Assembly (NCBI GenBank): GCA_015232575.1
Contig: JADFZL010000013.1
Span: 62,001 to 126,000, forward strand
Direction: 5' to 3'
Length of the DNA stretch: 64,000 nt
From: Candidatus Rifleibacteriota bacterium
GTDB taxonomy: Bacteria; Muiribacteriota; Ozemobacteria; Ozemobacterales; Ozemobacteraceae
The notes below the pieces were generated by a model. The model did not search any database. It was given only the letters and a program-made list of their open reading frames with translations, and had not been told where the DNA came from. Positions 36,429 through 44,711 of this stretch are shown here, piece by piece. The stretch's first letter is position 1. The number at the start of each line of letters is the position of its first letter. Both the position numbers and the translations under genes were made by a program.

Positions 36429-37202
36429 TTAAGGCTGATTCATCATCAGGCACTGATAAATTCCCCAGAGAACCAGGTCTGGAACAAGTTCGTCGTATAG
36501 TCCGCACTCTGAATACATTCCGGCAAATCCACCTGTTCCAATTACCAGAGGTTTGCTTTCCCCAAAACATTCTTTTATAATGCCTGACGATATTTCTCTT
36601 GCTGCGCCAAGTGCGCCATAAAAAATTCCAGATTGTATCCCTTCAACTGTTGATCTTGCACAAACCACAGCCGGCTTAATAATCTGAACCCTTGGAAGCC
36701 GTGCAGCATTTCTTTCCAGGGCTTCCATGGATATTCTCAATCCAGGCATTATTGCTCCGCCAAGGTATTCTCTCGCTGAATTGACAGCGCTGAATGTCGC
36801 TGCAGTTCCAAAACCCATAATGAGAACATCTCTTGCAGGAAACATATTCAAAGCGCCTATCGCATCTGCAATCCGATCCGGGCCAAGTTCAGTCGGGTTT
36901 TTATATTTTATTTTCAGTCCGGTCTTAACTCCGGGCTCAAGAATAAATGGATTAATGGTGAAATATCTCTGGCAGGCATTTTTCAATGAATGAATCATTT
37001 CCGGAACTACTGAAGAAAAACCGATTTTTTTAATTAAATCAGGTTCAATTCCGTTTTCTTTCAAGACAGTTCTGAGAAAAATTCCGTGCTCATCTGATGA
37101 AGCTTCAGGACCGGTGTGCTTTCGAAACTGAAGCTTAAGCCTGGCATTTTCATATAATCCACCATAGATTTGAGTATTACCTACATCAAGGCATAGAATC
37201 AT
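36429..37202 (-). CDS. coaX: Type III pantothenate kinase, atypical active site
   Basis: CoaX phosphorylates pantothenate, the first step from pantothenate to CoA. The 257-residue protein has the N-terminal DVGNTQIYGG phosphate loop (D6), the ELGPDRIADAIGA pantothenate-site block (about 105-117), YLGGAIMPGL and TVEGIQSGIFYGALG. However, the usual D-x-G-T-A motif reads LIMGFGTAATF: the Asp normally proposed as catalytic base is G130, and the following TTFD is ATFS. The gene overlaps coaB by four bases, and the context is a full pantothenate/CoA operon, so loss of function would be costly; either the residue is replaced in this lineage or activity is reduced. Confidence 0.88.
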   Translation of the reverse strand: MILCLDVGNTQIYGGLYENARLKLQFRKHTGPEASSDEHGIFLRTVLKENGIEPDLIKKIGFSSVVPEMIHSLKNACQRYFTINPFILEPGVKTGLKIKYKNPTELGPDRIADAIGALNMFPARDVLIMGFGTAATFSAVNSAREYLGGAIMPGLRISMEALERNAARLPRVQIIKPAVVCARSTVEGIQSGIFYGALGAAREISSGIIKECFGESKPLVIGTGGFAGMYSECGLYDELVPDLVLWGIYQCLMMNQP

Positions 37203-37894
37203 ATAGATTTAATCCCATCTGAAGATTGAAAAAGAAGATCGAAAAGAGCTTCAGCCATTTCGGGCTTGTTCTTTGCCGTTCTGACAAGACCAGTCGGCGA
37301 ATAAATCTTTGCTGGATGCCTGTCTGCAGAAATATCAGTCAATTCATTCTGAACTATGAAATCGACTTTTTGAGAAAGAAAAGCTTTCTTAACTGCAAGA
37401 TCACACTCTTCGGAAGTTGCACGATTAGTCAGCTTGAAACCTACTACCTTTATATCCTTATTAGAACTGTACATTTTCAATCTGTCGAGTATTTTAAAAT
37501 TTCTTTTCAGACGTATAGTAATTTCCTCATGAATTTCAGAATTAATTTTTTCTGCAGATCCTCTTGAATAGCACTTTTGGCCAGCTGTAACAGTGTCTAC
37601 TGAATAATCACTGACTGCGGCAAGATGAACAATGCAGTGAAAATAATTCTCAGAAAGAAGTTTTTTCAGAAGCGAATCAAGGGAAGAAAAATCAGTGAAA
37701 GGAAATCTGATAACCGGTTTTTCAGGCAATTTTGCACGCTTTGCGTGGACTGAAAAAACCTCAGCTTTTCTTCCTGCAAAGTAATCGCTGATAAATGCAC
37801 CGGTAGCACCAGTGCTGAAATTTGATATAGATCTTACGCCATCAATAGGCTCTTCAGTTCCACCGAAAGTTACAATTACTTTTTTCTCAGACAT
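37199..37894 (-). CDS. coaB: Phosphopantothenate-cysteine ligase (CoaB domain alone)
   Basis: CoaB joins cysteine to 4'-phosphopantothenate. In most bacteria it is fused to CoaC; here it is a 231-residue separate protein. Visible signatures: VIVTFGGTEEPIDGVRSISN, FSTGATGAFISDYF and IVHLAAVSDYSVD, then VGFKLT near the nucleotide site. The ATG of coaB lies inside the end of coaC (19-base overlap) and its own end overlaps coaX, so the three are tightly coupled. Confidence 0.9.
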   Translation of the reverse strand: MSEKKVIVTFGGTEEPIDGVRSISNFSTGATGAFISDYFAGRKAEVFSVHAKRAKLPEKPVIRFPFTDFSSLDSLLKKLLSENYFHCIVHLAAVSDYSVDTVTAGQKCYSRGSAEKINSEIHEEITIRLKRNFKILDRLKMYSSNKDIKVVGFKLTNRATSEECDLAVKKAFLSQKVDFIVQNELTDISADRHPAKIYSPTGLVRTAKNKPEMAEALFDLLFQSSDGIKSI

Positions 37895-38478
37895 TTTTCT
37901 ATTTCCTGAAATATGATTTCTGGTGAAAGAAGACGGCCACTGCCAGTAACTCCGCAGGCAAGATTACCCTCTTCAGTCGGAAGAACTTTTACACCCCAGT
38001 TTTCAAGTTTTTTCAAAGCATCCTGAGTCGCCGGATGCATGTACATGTTTGTGTTCATTGCCGGAGCAAGAAGATAAGGTTTTCTGAAATTGTTCGCAAG
38101 AAATATTGCACCCGGTAAATCGCTTGCAAGACCAGCTGCAAGTGAGTTTATTGAATCTGCAGATGCTGGACACATAATAATCAGATCTGCCCATTCAGCC
38201 AGGTCAATATGTGCCCTTGGAAGCTGGCAATCAAACATGTCAACTGAAACCCGATACGCCGTAAGCCCTTCGAGAGTGGCTTTTCCGATAAACTCAAGTG
38301 CTGCATCAGTAGCAACAGTTTTCACTTGATATTTATTCTGTACAAGTTTCGAAATAATATTACACGCCTTGTAACACGATATTGAGCCTGTAAGCTGAAA
38401 TAATACATTTCTGGAAACCTTTTCAGCATTTGGTAAACATTCAGAACCCATACTTTTCTCAGAGCTGGACATTATCAA
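37876..38478 (-). CDS. coaC: Phosphopantothenoylcysteine decarboxylase (CoaC domain alone)
   Basis: CoaC is the FMN-dependent decarboxylase of CoA synthesis. The 200-residue flavoprotein shows VLFQLTGSISCYKACNIISK, catalytic H90 in PRAHIDLAEWADLIIMCPAS, the substrate clamp PAMNTNMYMHPAT and the C-terminal NLACGVTGSGRL with its cysteine. It overlaps panC by 20 bases if ATG 38478 is used; later in-frame ATGs are possible. Split coaC and coaB is less common than the fusion, but the neighbouring order leaves little doubt about both. Confidence 0.92.
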   Translation of the reverse strand: MIMSSSEKSMGSECLPNAEKVSRNVLFQLTGSISCYKACNIISKLVQNKYQVKTVATDAALEFIGKATLEGLTAYRVSVDMFDCQLPRAHIDLAEWADLIIMCPASADSINSLAAGLASDLPGAIFLANNFRKPYLLAPAMNTNMYMHPATQDALKKLENWGVKVLPTEEGNLACGVTGSGRLLSPEIIFQEIEKCLRKK

Positions 38479-39220
38479 TCAACCTCACATTCTCAAGAAT
38501 TACTGCTGCAAATCTTCTTCCAAAAAGATCTTCAAGATAATCTACCTGAAAACCTTCTGCTTCAAGGGATTTATTAATTTCACTTTTTTCTCTCTTTTCA
38601 GACAATAGTTTGTATAGTACAGATGCTTTTTTACGACCTTCCTCTGACAGTCGCTCGTTTCTCGAACTCATTGCCAGACCGCTTGATTCACGCACAATCG
38701 GACACCCGATCACTTCAATATCGAGAAAGAAACTTTCTGCCATTTCCTTTATCAACATCAACTGCTGATAATCTTTTTCTCCAAAATATGTTCTTCGAGG
38801 TTTTACAATATTAAACAGTTTCAGAACAACTGTCATTACGCCTTCAAAGTGGCCCGGACGGCTGAGCCCGCATAATACTTTGCTGACATTGTTTTCAACA
38901 ACACGGTAATTGAAATTATCTGAATACATTTCTTCCTGTGTCGGATAAAAAAGGCAATCTGTACCACTCTTTTCGAGCATTTCGTGATCACGCTCGTAAG
39001 TTCTGGGATAATTTTTCAGATCATTCTTATCATTAAACTGAGTTGGATTAACAAAAATACTTGCGACTGTAATCTCATTTTCCCTGCAGCAACGCCTGAT
39101 TAGTGAGATATGTCCCTCATGTAATGCCCCCATTGTTGGAACAAAGCCAATCTTTGCATCAGGAAGATTTCTGCGATATTCGCGCCATTCAGAAAGCTTT
39201 TTAAATACCTTCATACTCAT
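38459..39220 (-). CDS. panC: Pantothenate synthetase
   Basis: PanC condenses pantoate and beta-alanine with ATP. At 253 residues it is slightly shorter than typical (about 280). The class I nucleotidyl-transfer signatures are present: FVPTMGALHEGHISLIRRC with HxGH-type EGH, SIFVNPTQF, YFGEKDYQQL and the second motif AMSSRNERLSEEGR. Its ATG overlaps the stop of panB (ATGA). Confidence 0.95.
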   Translation of the reverse strand: MSMKVFKKLSEWREYRRNLPDAKIGFVPTMGALHEGHISLIRRCCRENEITVASIFVNPTQFNDKNDLKNYPRTYERDHEMLEKSGTDCLFYPTQEEMYSDNFNYRVVENNVSKVLCGLSRPGHFEGVMTVVLKLFNIVKPRRTYFGEKDYQQLMLIKEMAESFFLDIEVIGCPIVRESSGLAMSSRNERLSEEGRKKASVLYKLLSEKREKSEINKSLEAEGFQVDYLEDLFGRRFAAVILENVRLIDNVQL

Positions 39221-40011
39221 GAATAACTCTCGCTCTCGTCAGGAAATTTCCGGGAAACAACATCTGAAGCATATTGCTCAAGGGCTTCTGAAATCATCTT
39301 TTCACCATTCATGAATGTTCGCAGAAATTTCGGTTTAAAAGCGCTGTCCATGCCAAGCATATCCTGTAAAACCAGAACCTGGCCATCAGTGTCGGAACCC
39401 GCACCGATTCCAATTACAGGAATTGAAAGAGAGCGGCTGATTTCGGCAGCCAATGCCGCTGGAACACACTCAAGCACCAGTGAAAAAACACCAAGTTGTT
39501 CAAGATTCCTGGCGCAGGCGGCAAGATGCTTCTTTTCGTCAATTTCTGTAGCCTGAACTCTGTAGCCGCCAATAGTATGAATTGACTGCGGCGTCAGACC
39601 AAGATGCCCCATCACAGGAATACCAGACTGAATAAGATGCGTAACAACATCCTCATGCCCCTCGATGCCCTCAAGCTTAACCGCTGATGCTCCGGCTTTC
39701 ATAAGAATGCCAGCATTTTCGGCAGCTTCAGCAACACCTTTTCTGAAAGACAAAAATGGCATGTCAGCGACGATAAATTTGCCGGGCGCTCCTCTGAAAA
39801 CAGCAGAAGTGTGAAATGCCATCATTTCTGTATCGGCCATAAGCGTTGATGGATGCCCGTGCATGACCATTGCAAGACTGTCACCGACCAGAATTGAATC
39901 AATGCTGGTTTTGGCTATAATTTTCGCCGACCAGAAATCATAACAAGTCACCATTGATATTTTGCTTTTTTCACGCTTTTTCTTATAGAAATCCCGAACA
40001 TTCTTAATCAT
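39217..40011 (-). CDS. panB: 3-methyl-2-oxobutanoate hydroxymethyltransferase
   Basis: PanB makes ketopantoate from ketoisovalerate and methylene-tetrahydrofolate. The correct start is ATG 40011, overlapping the preceding gene by eight bases; a longer reading from 40158 runs through the upstream gene and is spurious. The 264 residues show SMVTCYDFWSAKI, ILVGDSLAMVMHGHPSTL (metal ligand Asp), KLEGIEGHEDV, HLGLTPQSIH, the catalytic Glu in LVLECVPA, and IGIGAGSDTDGQVLVLQDML, matching E. coli PanB throughout. Confidence 0.96.
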   Translation of the reverse strand: MIKNVRDFYKKKREKSKISMVTCYDFWSAKIIAKTSIDSILVGDSLAMVMHGHPSTLMADTEMMAFHTSAVFRGAPGKFIVADMPFLSFRKGVAEAAENAGILMKAGASAVKLEGIEGHEDVVTHLIQSGIPVMGHLGLTPQSIHTIGGYRVQATEIDEKKHLAACARNLEQLGVFSLVLECVPAALAAEISRSLSIPVIGIGAGSDTDGQVLVLQDMLGMDSAFKPKFLRTFMNGEKMISEALEQYASDVVSRKFPDESESYS

Positions 40012-40756
40012 TTTTCTTCTCCAGTTTTTTGCCGAACAGCTCTGCAAAGGCAGAATAAACACCACAGAAACTGTCATTTCTAAGTGCCGCAAAATGCTTT
40101 TCAATAACCCTGTCGTCGCCTCTGGCGAAAGGTCCGGTGAGAGCCTTTTCAGGCGCAAGGATTAAATTCTCAGCGATTTTCTGCATGTACAAATGTGCCG
40201 ATTCATGTGGTATGCCCAGCGAGATTTCAAACCCGCGAAACAATTTCTGCCACAGAAGAGTTGTAAAATTTCCCGCCATCACACACAATGCATGGTAGTA
40301 AGTTTTTGATTCGGAATCGATATAATGCACAGTATTTTGCAACGCAGGAAAAAGATCAGTAAATCGAGTTTTATTTTTTTCACATACGAATGGTATGCGT
40401 TTGTAAAATTCAAGATCATAAAGTCCATCTGCAAATGTCATTAGCGGATGTGCGCTTTGAATTCCGGGAAGTGAAAGACAACCGGAAAAATGAACAATTG
40501 CTGATTTTGGATGAAAACCCAGTTTAGTTTTTATGAACTCTTCAATTTGATCATCAGAAATAACCACAAGAAGGATTTCGCACTCTGAAAATGTTGAAAT
40601 TATTTCCTGAGATGAAAGATCTCTGCAGCCCTTCTGAATATATGGAACGCCGGCAAGATCAAAATATCGCGAAATATGCCTGGCAATACGCCCTGCACCA
40701 ATTATCCCATAACAAAATAGAGAAAGAGAATCTCTGTTACAAGGTACCTGTCGCAT
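40004..40756 (-). CDS. Rossmann-DUF2520 protein, probable alternative ketopantoate reductase (PanG type)
   Basis: The 250-residue protein has an N-terminal Rossmann fold (YGIIGAGRIARHISRYF), LLVVISDDQIEEF and SAHPLMTFADGLYDL, and a helical C-terminal DUF2520 domain (YYHALCVMAGNFTTLLWQ). No panE is present in the window, and this gene is the first of the pantothenate operon. PanG, described as an alternative ketopantoate reductase in Francisella, is to my knowledge of this kind, so reduction of ketopantoate to pantoate is the likely role. The pathway panG-panB-panC-panD with coaX-coaB-coaC would then run from ketoisovalerate and aspartate to phosphopantetheine. Confidence 0.8.
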   Translation of the reverse strand: MRQVPCNRDSLSLFCYGIIGAGRIARHISRYFDLAGVPYIQKGCRDLSSQEIISTFSECEILLVVISDDQIEEFIKTKLGFHPKSAIVHFSGCLSLPGIQSAHPLMTFADGLYDLEFYKRIPFVCEKNKTRFTDLFPALQNTVHYIDSESKTYYHALCVMAGNFTTLLWQKLFRGFEISLGIPHESAHLYMQKIAENLILAPEKALTGPFARGDDRVIEKHFAALRNDSFCGVYSAFAELFGKKLEKKND

Positions 40757-40945
40757 AGGATCAAGTCCTTTCGTAAGATTGAATATTTATACACTATTTT
40801 TGCTTTTTTTGCAACAATTATTTTATCCCATGTGCATTAGTCACTATTAGCCATATTTTAAGAGAACGCCCGTGTTGCAACGCAAAACAAGACATCCTGT
40901 GTCAGTTTTTAAAGGCACATTCTGGAAAGATAGTTTTTAGTATGC

Positions 40946-41011
40946 TGTCATTTCGACCATAGGGAGAAATCTCAAACCCTTTGGAAATCTCTCCCTTCTG
41001 GTAATATGACA
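40946..41011. repeat. Palindromic repeat, copy 4
   Basis: TGTCATTTCGACCATAGGGA and an inverted right arm AAATCTCTCCCTTCTGGTAA ending TATGACA. It stands in the 522-base gap between the pantothenate operon and the glycosyltransferase gene. Confidence 0.75.
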
Positions 41012-41123
41012 TGGAATAAGTAGTTCCAATTAGAAAATTACCCCTGATTAATGAGAAGATCCGTTTTTTGTACATTAAAACTTAAATGAGGGGTCAAATT
41101 TGCGTGTTAACTTTAGGGTAAGG

Positions 41124-41188
41124 GTCATCTCGAACGAATCTGAGAGATCTGACAATAGCAAGATTACTCCCTTCGGTCGAAATGGCAT
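41124..41188. repeat. Palindromic repeat, copy 5
   Basis: Left arm GTCATCTCGAACGAATCTGA, right arm ACTCCCTTCGGTCGAAATGG. Inverse orientation to copy 4. The remainder of the 40757-41278 gap shows no supported gene. Confidence 0.75.
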
Positions 41189-41278
41189 AGTCGAAATTAT
41201 TAAGTTTGCTGTTCTTAGTTTTTGCATGTTAGAATATTTCACCTGAATTCTTCTGAAATTTTTTCCAGTGAGCATTTT

Positions 41279-42253
41279 GTGCAAAATACGACCATAAACT
41301 CCTCAAAAGCTGATATATCGGTTATTATTCCAGTTTATAACTGCCGGTTTCTACCTGAAGCAATTGACAGCGTACTCGCTCAAACAGTTCTTCCATCAGA
41401 AATTATCGTCGTCGATGATGGTTCAGATCCAGCTGTAAGACTTAGCGACCGGCATAGAAATCACGTAAAAGTGTTTTATCAAAAGAATTCCGGGCAGGGA
41501 ACCGCCAGAAACAATGGCGTTTATCATTCAAAGTGCGACTTGATTGCATTCCTTGATTCAGACGACATCTGGCATCCGCGGAAAATTGAAGAGCAGTTGA
41601 ATGCGATGTTAAAAAATCCCGAACTTTCCTGTGTTTCATGCAGAAATATTCTTATTGATAACGAAGGAAAATACACAGGAGTTGGACCCGGAAACTTTTC
41701 TGATTCGACATCTCAAATCTCAAGAATAGAATTCTTAAGATTTTCTCCGCTGGCAATTCTTGTCCCAAGCATGATAATGATGATGAAATCAGCTTTTCTT
41801 AAAACTCCCGGCTTTGAAAAACAGTTTCCGGTAGTTGAAGATCTGGTTTTTTTTGACTCACTGTTAAAAGAATTCCCGGTAATAATAGTTGAAAAGCCCC
41901 TTCTACTGAGAAGAATGCATGGAAATAATCTTACATTCAAATATCGCAAAATGCTGAATTGTTATTTAAAATGGATAAACAACCGCCTTGAAGAAGAATG
42001 CGATAAATCACTTTTGATAGAATTAACTTCACTTGTTTATAAGATAAACGCTCTCTCAGCCTATTTTCTGCACAAAGATGCTGACAGCAGAATAATGATG
42101 AAAAAATCATTTAAACTCTTTCCGGAACTGAAAACACTTTTTCTGTTTTTTCTGACCGTTTGCGGATCAAACCTCGGAAGCATCTTCAGAAAGATTAAAA
42201 GGGAATTTTCAGCAGGCGAACCTCAGAAAATAATGATGCGTTTTAATTCTTAA
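41279..42253 (+). CDS. Family 2 glycosyltransferase
   Basis: This GT-A fold enzyme transfers a sugar from a nucleotide donor during surface-glycan assembly. It shows ISVIIPVYNCRFLPEAIDS, VVDDGSDPAVRL, NSGQGTARNNGV and the metal-binding DxD block LIAFLDSDDIWHPRKIEEQL. GTG 41279 places the catalytic domain about a dozen residues from the start; an upstream TTG at 41222 lacks a ribosome site. The C-terminal 100 residues are basic and may contact the membrane. It stands alone on the plus strand at the edge of the glycan cluster, flanked on both sides by palindromic repeats. Confidence 0.87.
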   Translation: MQNTTINSSKADISVIIPVYNCRFLPEAIDSVLAQTVLPSEIIVVDDGSDPAVRLSDRHRNHVKVFYQKNSGQGTARNNGVYHSKCDLIAFLDSDDIWHPRKIEEQLNAMLKNPELSCVSCRNILIDNEGKYTGVGPGNFSDSTSQISRIEFLRFSPLAILVPSMIMMMKSAFLKTPGFEKQFPVVEDLVFFDSLLKEFPVIIVEKPLLLRRMHGNNLTFKYRKMLNCYLKWINNRLEEECDKSLLIELTSLVYKINALSAYFLHKDADSRIMMKKSFKLFPELKTLFLFFLTVCGSNLGSIFRKIKREFSAGEPQKIMMRFNS

Positions 42254-42293
42254 TCACACGAGGGCAACTTTGCATTTTGACTTTGGTGTTGGT

Positions 42294-42358
42294 TGTCATC
42301 TCGAACGAACGTGAGAGATCTCATACATGCGAGATTTCTCCCTTCGGTCGAAATGACA
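42294..42358. repeat. Palindromic repeat, copy 6 (best preserved)
   Basis: TGTCATCTCGAACGAACGTG and inverted TTCTCCCTTCGGTCGAAATG arms meet around a CATACATG centre. The two arms are distinct (CTCGAACGAA against TTCGACCGAA) and define the family's left and right ends. Confidence 0.8.
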
Positions 42359-42445
42359 GCAAAGTAGTAACATTCAAATAATTACCTTTTTCGAGAATGC
42401 ACCCATACGTTTTTTATATCAACGCTCATTGAAAAGTTCCTATTT
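42352..42445. repeat. Dispersed repeat blocks B and C, second copy
   Basis: 42352-42402 matches the reverse complement of 5752-5804, and 42414-42445 matches 5808-5838 directly. It directly follows palindrome copy 6. Confidence 0.6.
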
Positions 42446-42492
42446 TCTACCTCTACACGGCGTCAGCGTGGGTAAGAGTTGGTGGCTCAAAT

Positions 42493-43593
42493 TTAAGTTT
42501 TGACTTTGAGACTGTTTTTCAGATATATAAAGTCAAAATTATAGATATCGATAGCTGTTGAGAGAATGAATTTAAAAAGGTCTAGTACTGCTTTCAAAAA
42601 TGAATTATTTGCTGAATCATCATTTTTCTGCAAAGATTTACCGGAAAACCACGATGAAAGCATCTGCTTGTATCTTACTGGCAAAATGGGCGGTCTAATG
42701 TGGTTTCGAAGGTCACAGGCTTTTTGATTTGGCATAAAAGCTTCGTCAATCCTTAACAACCCTTTAAGATACGGATAATAGATCTTATTGCGAAGCAGGC
42801 GACCCATGGGGATTTCGTAAAATCTTAAATTTGCCTTGAACGTCTGCCTCGAAACTTTTTTCAAATGCGCGAAGTGAAAAAATATCAAGGGATAATCTCC
42901 GGCAAACAACGTGGTTCCCTTCATCGACAGAGGAAACCTGTAAATATTCCAGGGCGCAACGTTAGCACCTGAATTCTTTATGATACAGACATCACGATAA
43001 AGATCCGGCCATTCGTCAAGATATTTCTGATCGGCATACTTATTGTTTTCACTGTAATCGTAGCACCATTCAATGCATTGCTGCCGCCATCGTTTCAGGC
43101 ATGCAAGTCCGGTTTCATCTCTGCGAAAAGTGTTCCATCCAACATTAAATTTTCCGTGATTCTTAATTCTGGATGTATCTTTGCAGTTATGAGGTATCAC
43201 TGCAATCGACGCATTTCCAATTTCACTGAACAAAGGTTCGGGAGAAGAATAAAAGTACAGATCAGAATCAAGATATGTGACCATTTCAACTCCGGAATCT
43301 TTATCAAGTACAAATTGAGGAAGAAATGGTGTGAGAGTAAAATAATACTCCACTTTACTTCGGGTTGGCTTCACCTGAACCAGTTCGGGAAAAAACTCTT
43401 CAAACTCAGATATCGAAACTGGAAATACGTTATTCAGATTCTGTTCTGAAAGGGAAAGATACGCCTTATCGTCGAGACATAAAGCCCATATCTGACAATC
43501 TTTCGAGTATTTTTTCAGAGATTCTATGAGACATAAACCTCTCGAATAATATCCTGAATCAAAATAGGTACAATAATTTCTTGCGGGATACAT
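42493..43593 (-). CDS. GT-A type glycosyltransferase (GT8-like)
   Basis: The 366-residue protein has no signal peptide and the sequence layout of a GT8-like enzyme: YCTYFDSGYYSRGLCLIESL at the N-terminus, MVTYLDSDLYFYSSPEPLFS (DxD donor/metal site), FNVGWNTFRRDETGLACLKR and YADQKYLDEWPDLYRDVCII (NxD/QK element). The family (hypothetical sugar transferases of surface clusters) is known, but the donor is not deducible. It shares one base with the aminotransferase stop (TAATG) and is the last gene of the minus-strand glycan operon. Confidence 0.83.
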   Translation of the reverse strand: MYPARNYCTYFDSGYYSRGLCLIESLKKYSKDCQIWALCLDDKAYLSLSEQNLNNVFPVSISEFEEFFPELVQVKPTRSKVEYYFTLTPFLPQFVLDKDSGVEMVTYLDSDLYFYSSPEPLFSEIGNASIAVIPHNCKDTSRIKNHGKFNVGWNTFRRDETGLACLKRWRQQCIEWCYDYSENNKYADQKYLDEWPDLYRDVCIIKNSGANVAPWNIYRFPLSMKGTTLFAGDYPLIFFHFAHLKKVSRQTFKANLRFYEIPMGRLLRNKIYYPYLKGLLRIDEAFMPNQKACDLRNHIRPPILPVRYKQMLSSWFSGKSLQKNDDSANNSFLKAVLDLFKFILSTAIDIYNFDFIYLKNSLKVKT

Positions 43594-44702
43594 TACTCAA
43601 AAAACTTTCTTATTATCGATACAATTTCGCTGACCTGTTCTGTTGAAAGCTGTGGAAACATTGGAAGACTGAGAATTTCGCCTGCAACCATTTCTGTCTG
43701 CTTGAGGCCGCCATCTCCGCATAGCGAGTTCAAATAAGCCGGTTGAAGATGCACAGGCACTGGATAATGTATAAGCGTGTCCACTCCGTGAGTTTTTAAA
43801 AATGCTTTCAGATCATCACGCCGGGATGTTCTTATCACAAACTGATGAAAAACATGAGACTCAGCGATTCCCCAGACAGGCAAAGTAACAGGAAGACCAC
43901 CCAAACCATTAATATACATGCGTGCAAGGTTTTGACGTGTACTATTTTCTTCCTGAAGATATTTCAGTTTAACACGAAGAATAGCAGCCTGAATTTCATC
44001 AAGCCGGCTATTTTTTCCTGCAATGTGACTGACATAGCGTTCTTTCCACCCATATTCACGCAAAAGCGTAACCTGATTTTTCAAATTTTCGTCCGAAGTG
44101 ACCACTGCTCCGCCATCCCCAAGCGCTCCAAGATTCTTTGTCGGATAAAAACTGAAAGCAGAAATTACTCCGGAAGTTCCCGCAAAACGGCCATTCATTT
44201 TTGCTCCATGAGCCTGAGCACAATCTTCTATGACAGGAATTCCGAATTCGGAGGCTACTTCAAGTATTTTAAAAACCTCAGAAACATTACCATACAAGTG
44301 CACCGGAAGAACGGCCTTAACAGACGCGGAACGATTATTTGTCAATGCAAGTTTGAGTTTTTCAGGATCCATGACAAATGTATCTGGACGAATGTCAATA
44401 AACAAAGGTTTTGCGCCGGACAATTCAATGGCAGCCACGGTTGCAACTGCCGTGTGCGCTACTGTTGCAACAACATCACCTTGCCCTATTTTTAATGCTC
44501 TCAGTGCAAGTTCAACTGCATCGGTACCATTTCCAACACCAATTGAGTATTTCGCCCCAAGAAAAGCTGCGAACTCTTCTTCGAATTTTCTCACCTGTTC
44601 TCCGAGAATATATCTGCCAGCATCAAGCATCGCGGCGATAGCCGTATCAATTTCATTTTTATGAGCAATGTATGACAACTTAGGGTTGGTTTGAGGAATC
44701 AT
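43593..44702 (-). CDS. DegT/DnrJ/EryC1 sugar aminotransferase
   Basis: A PLP enzyme that aminates a nucleotide keto-sugar. The 369 residues are typical, with GVGNGTDAVELALRALKIGQ (PLP phosphate site), PVIEDCAQAHGAKMNGRFAG and the Schiff-base lysine in FSFYPTKNLGALGDGGAVVT, followed by SRLDEIQAAILRVKL. The start NPKLSYIAHKNEIDTAI and overall pattern resemble QdtB/FdtB-type enzymes that make 3-amino-3,6-dideoxy sugars. With the next gene upstream it probably builds a nucleotide amino-deoxy sugar for the glycan. Confidence 0.92.
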   Translation of the reverse strand: MIPQTNPKLSYIAHKNEIDTAIAAMLDAGRYILGEQVRKFEEEFAAFLGAKYSIGVGNGTDAVELALRALKIGQGDVVATVAHTAVATVAAIELSGAKPLFIDIRPDTFVMDPEKLKLALTNNRSASVKAVLPVHLYGNVSEVFKILEVASEFGIPVIEDCAQAHGAKMNGRFAGTSGVISAFSFYPTKNLGALGDGGAVVTSDENLKNQVTLLREYGWKERYVSHIAGKNSRLDEIQAAILRVKLKYLQEENSTRQNLARMYINGLGGLPVTLPVWGIAESHVFHQFVIRTSRRDDLKAFLKTHGVDTLIHYPVPVHLQPAYLNSLCGDGGLKQTEMVAGEILSLPMFPQLSTEQVSEIVSIIRKFFE

Positions 44703-44711
44703 AAAAATCCT

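Noticed and set aside
36003-36500. Open frames of 104-165 codons on both strands through the tandem array
   Set aside because: The 51-base unit is divisible by three, so any stop-free unit gives long frames on several frames at once. The peptides are pure repeats of the DNA unit and have no ribosome site.
40012-40158. N-terminal extension of PanB
   Set aside because: The extra 49 residues lie in another frame of the upstream gene and do not match PanB; ATG 40011 gives the standard 264-residue enzyme.
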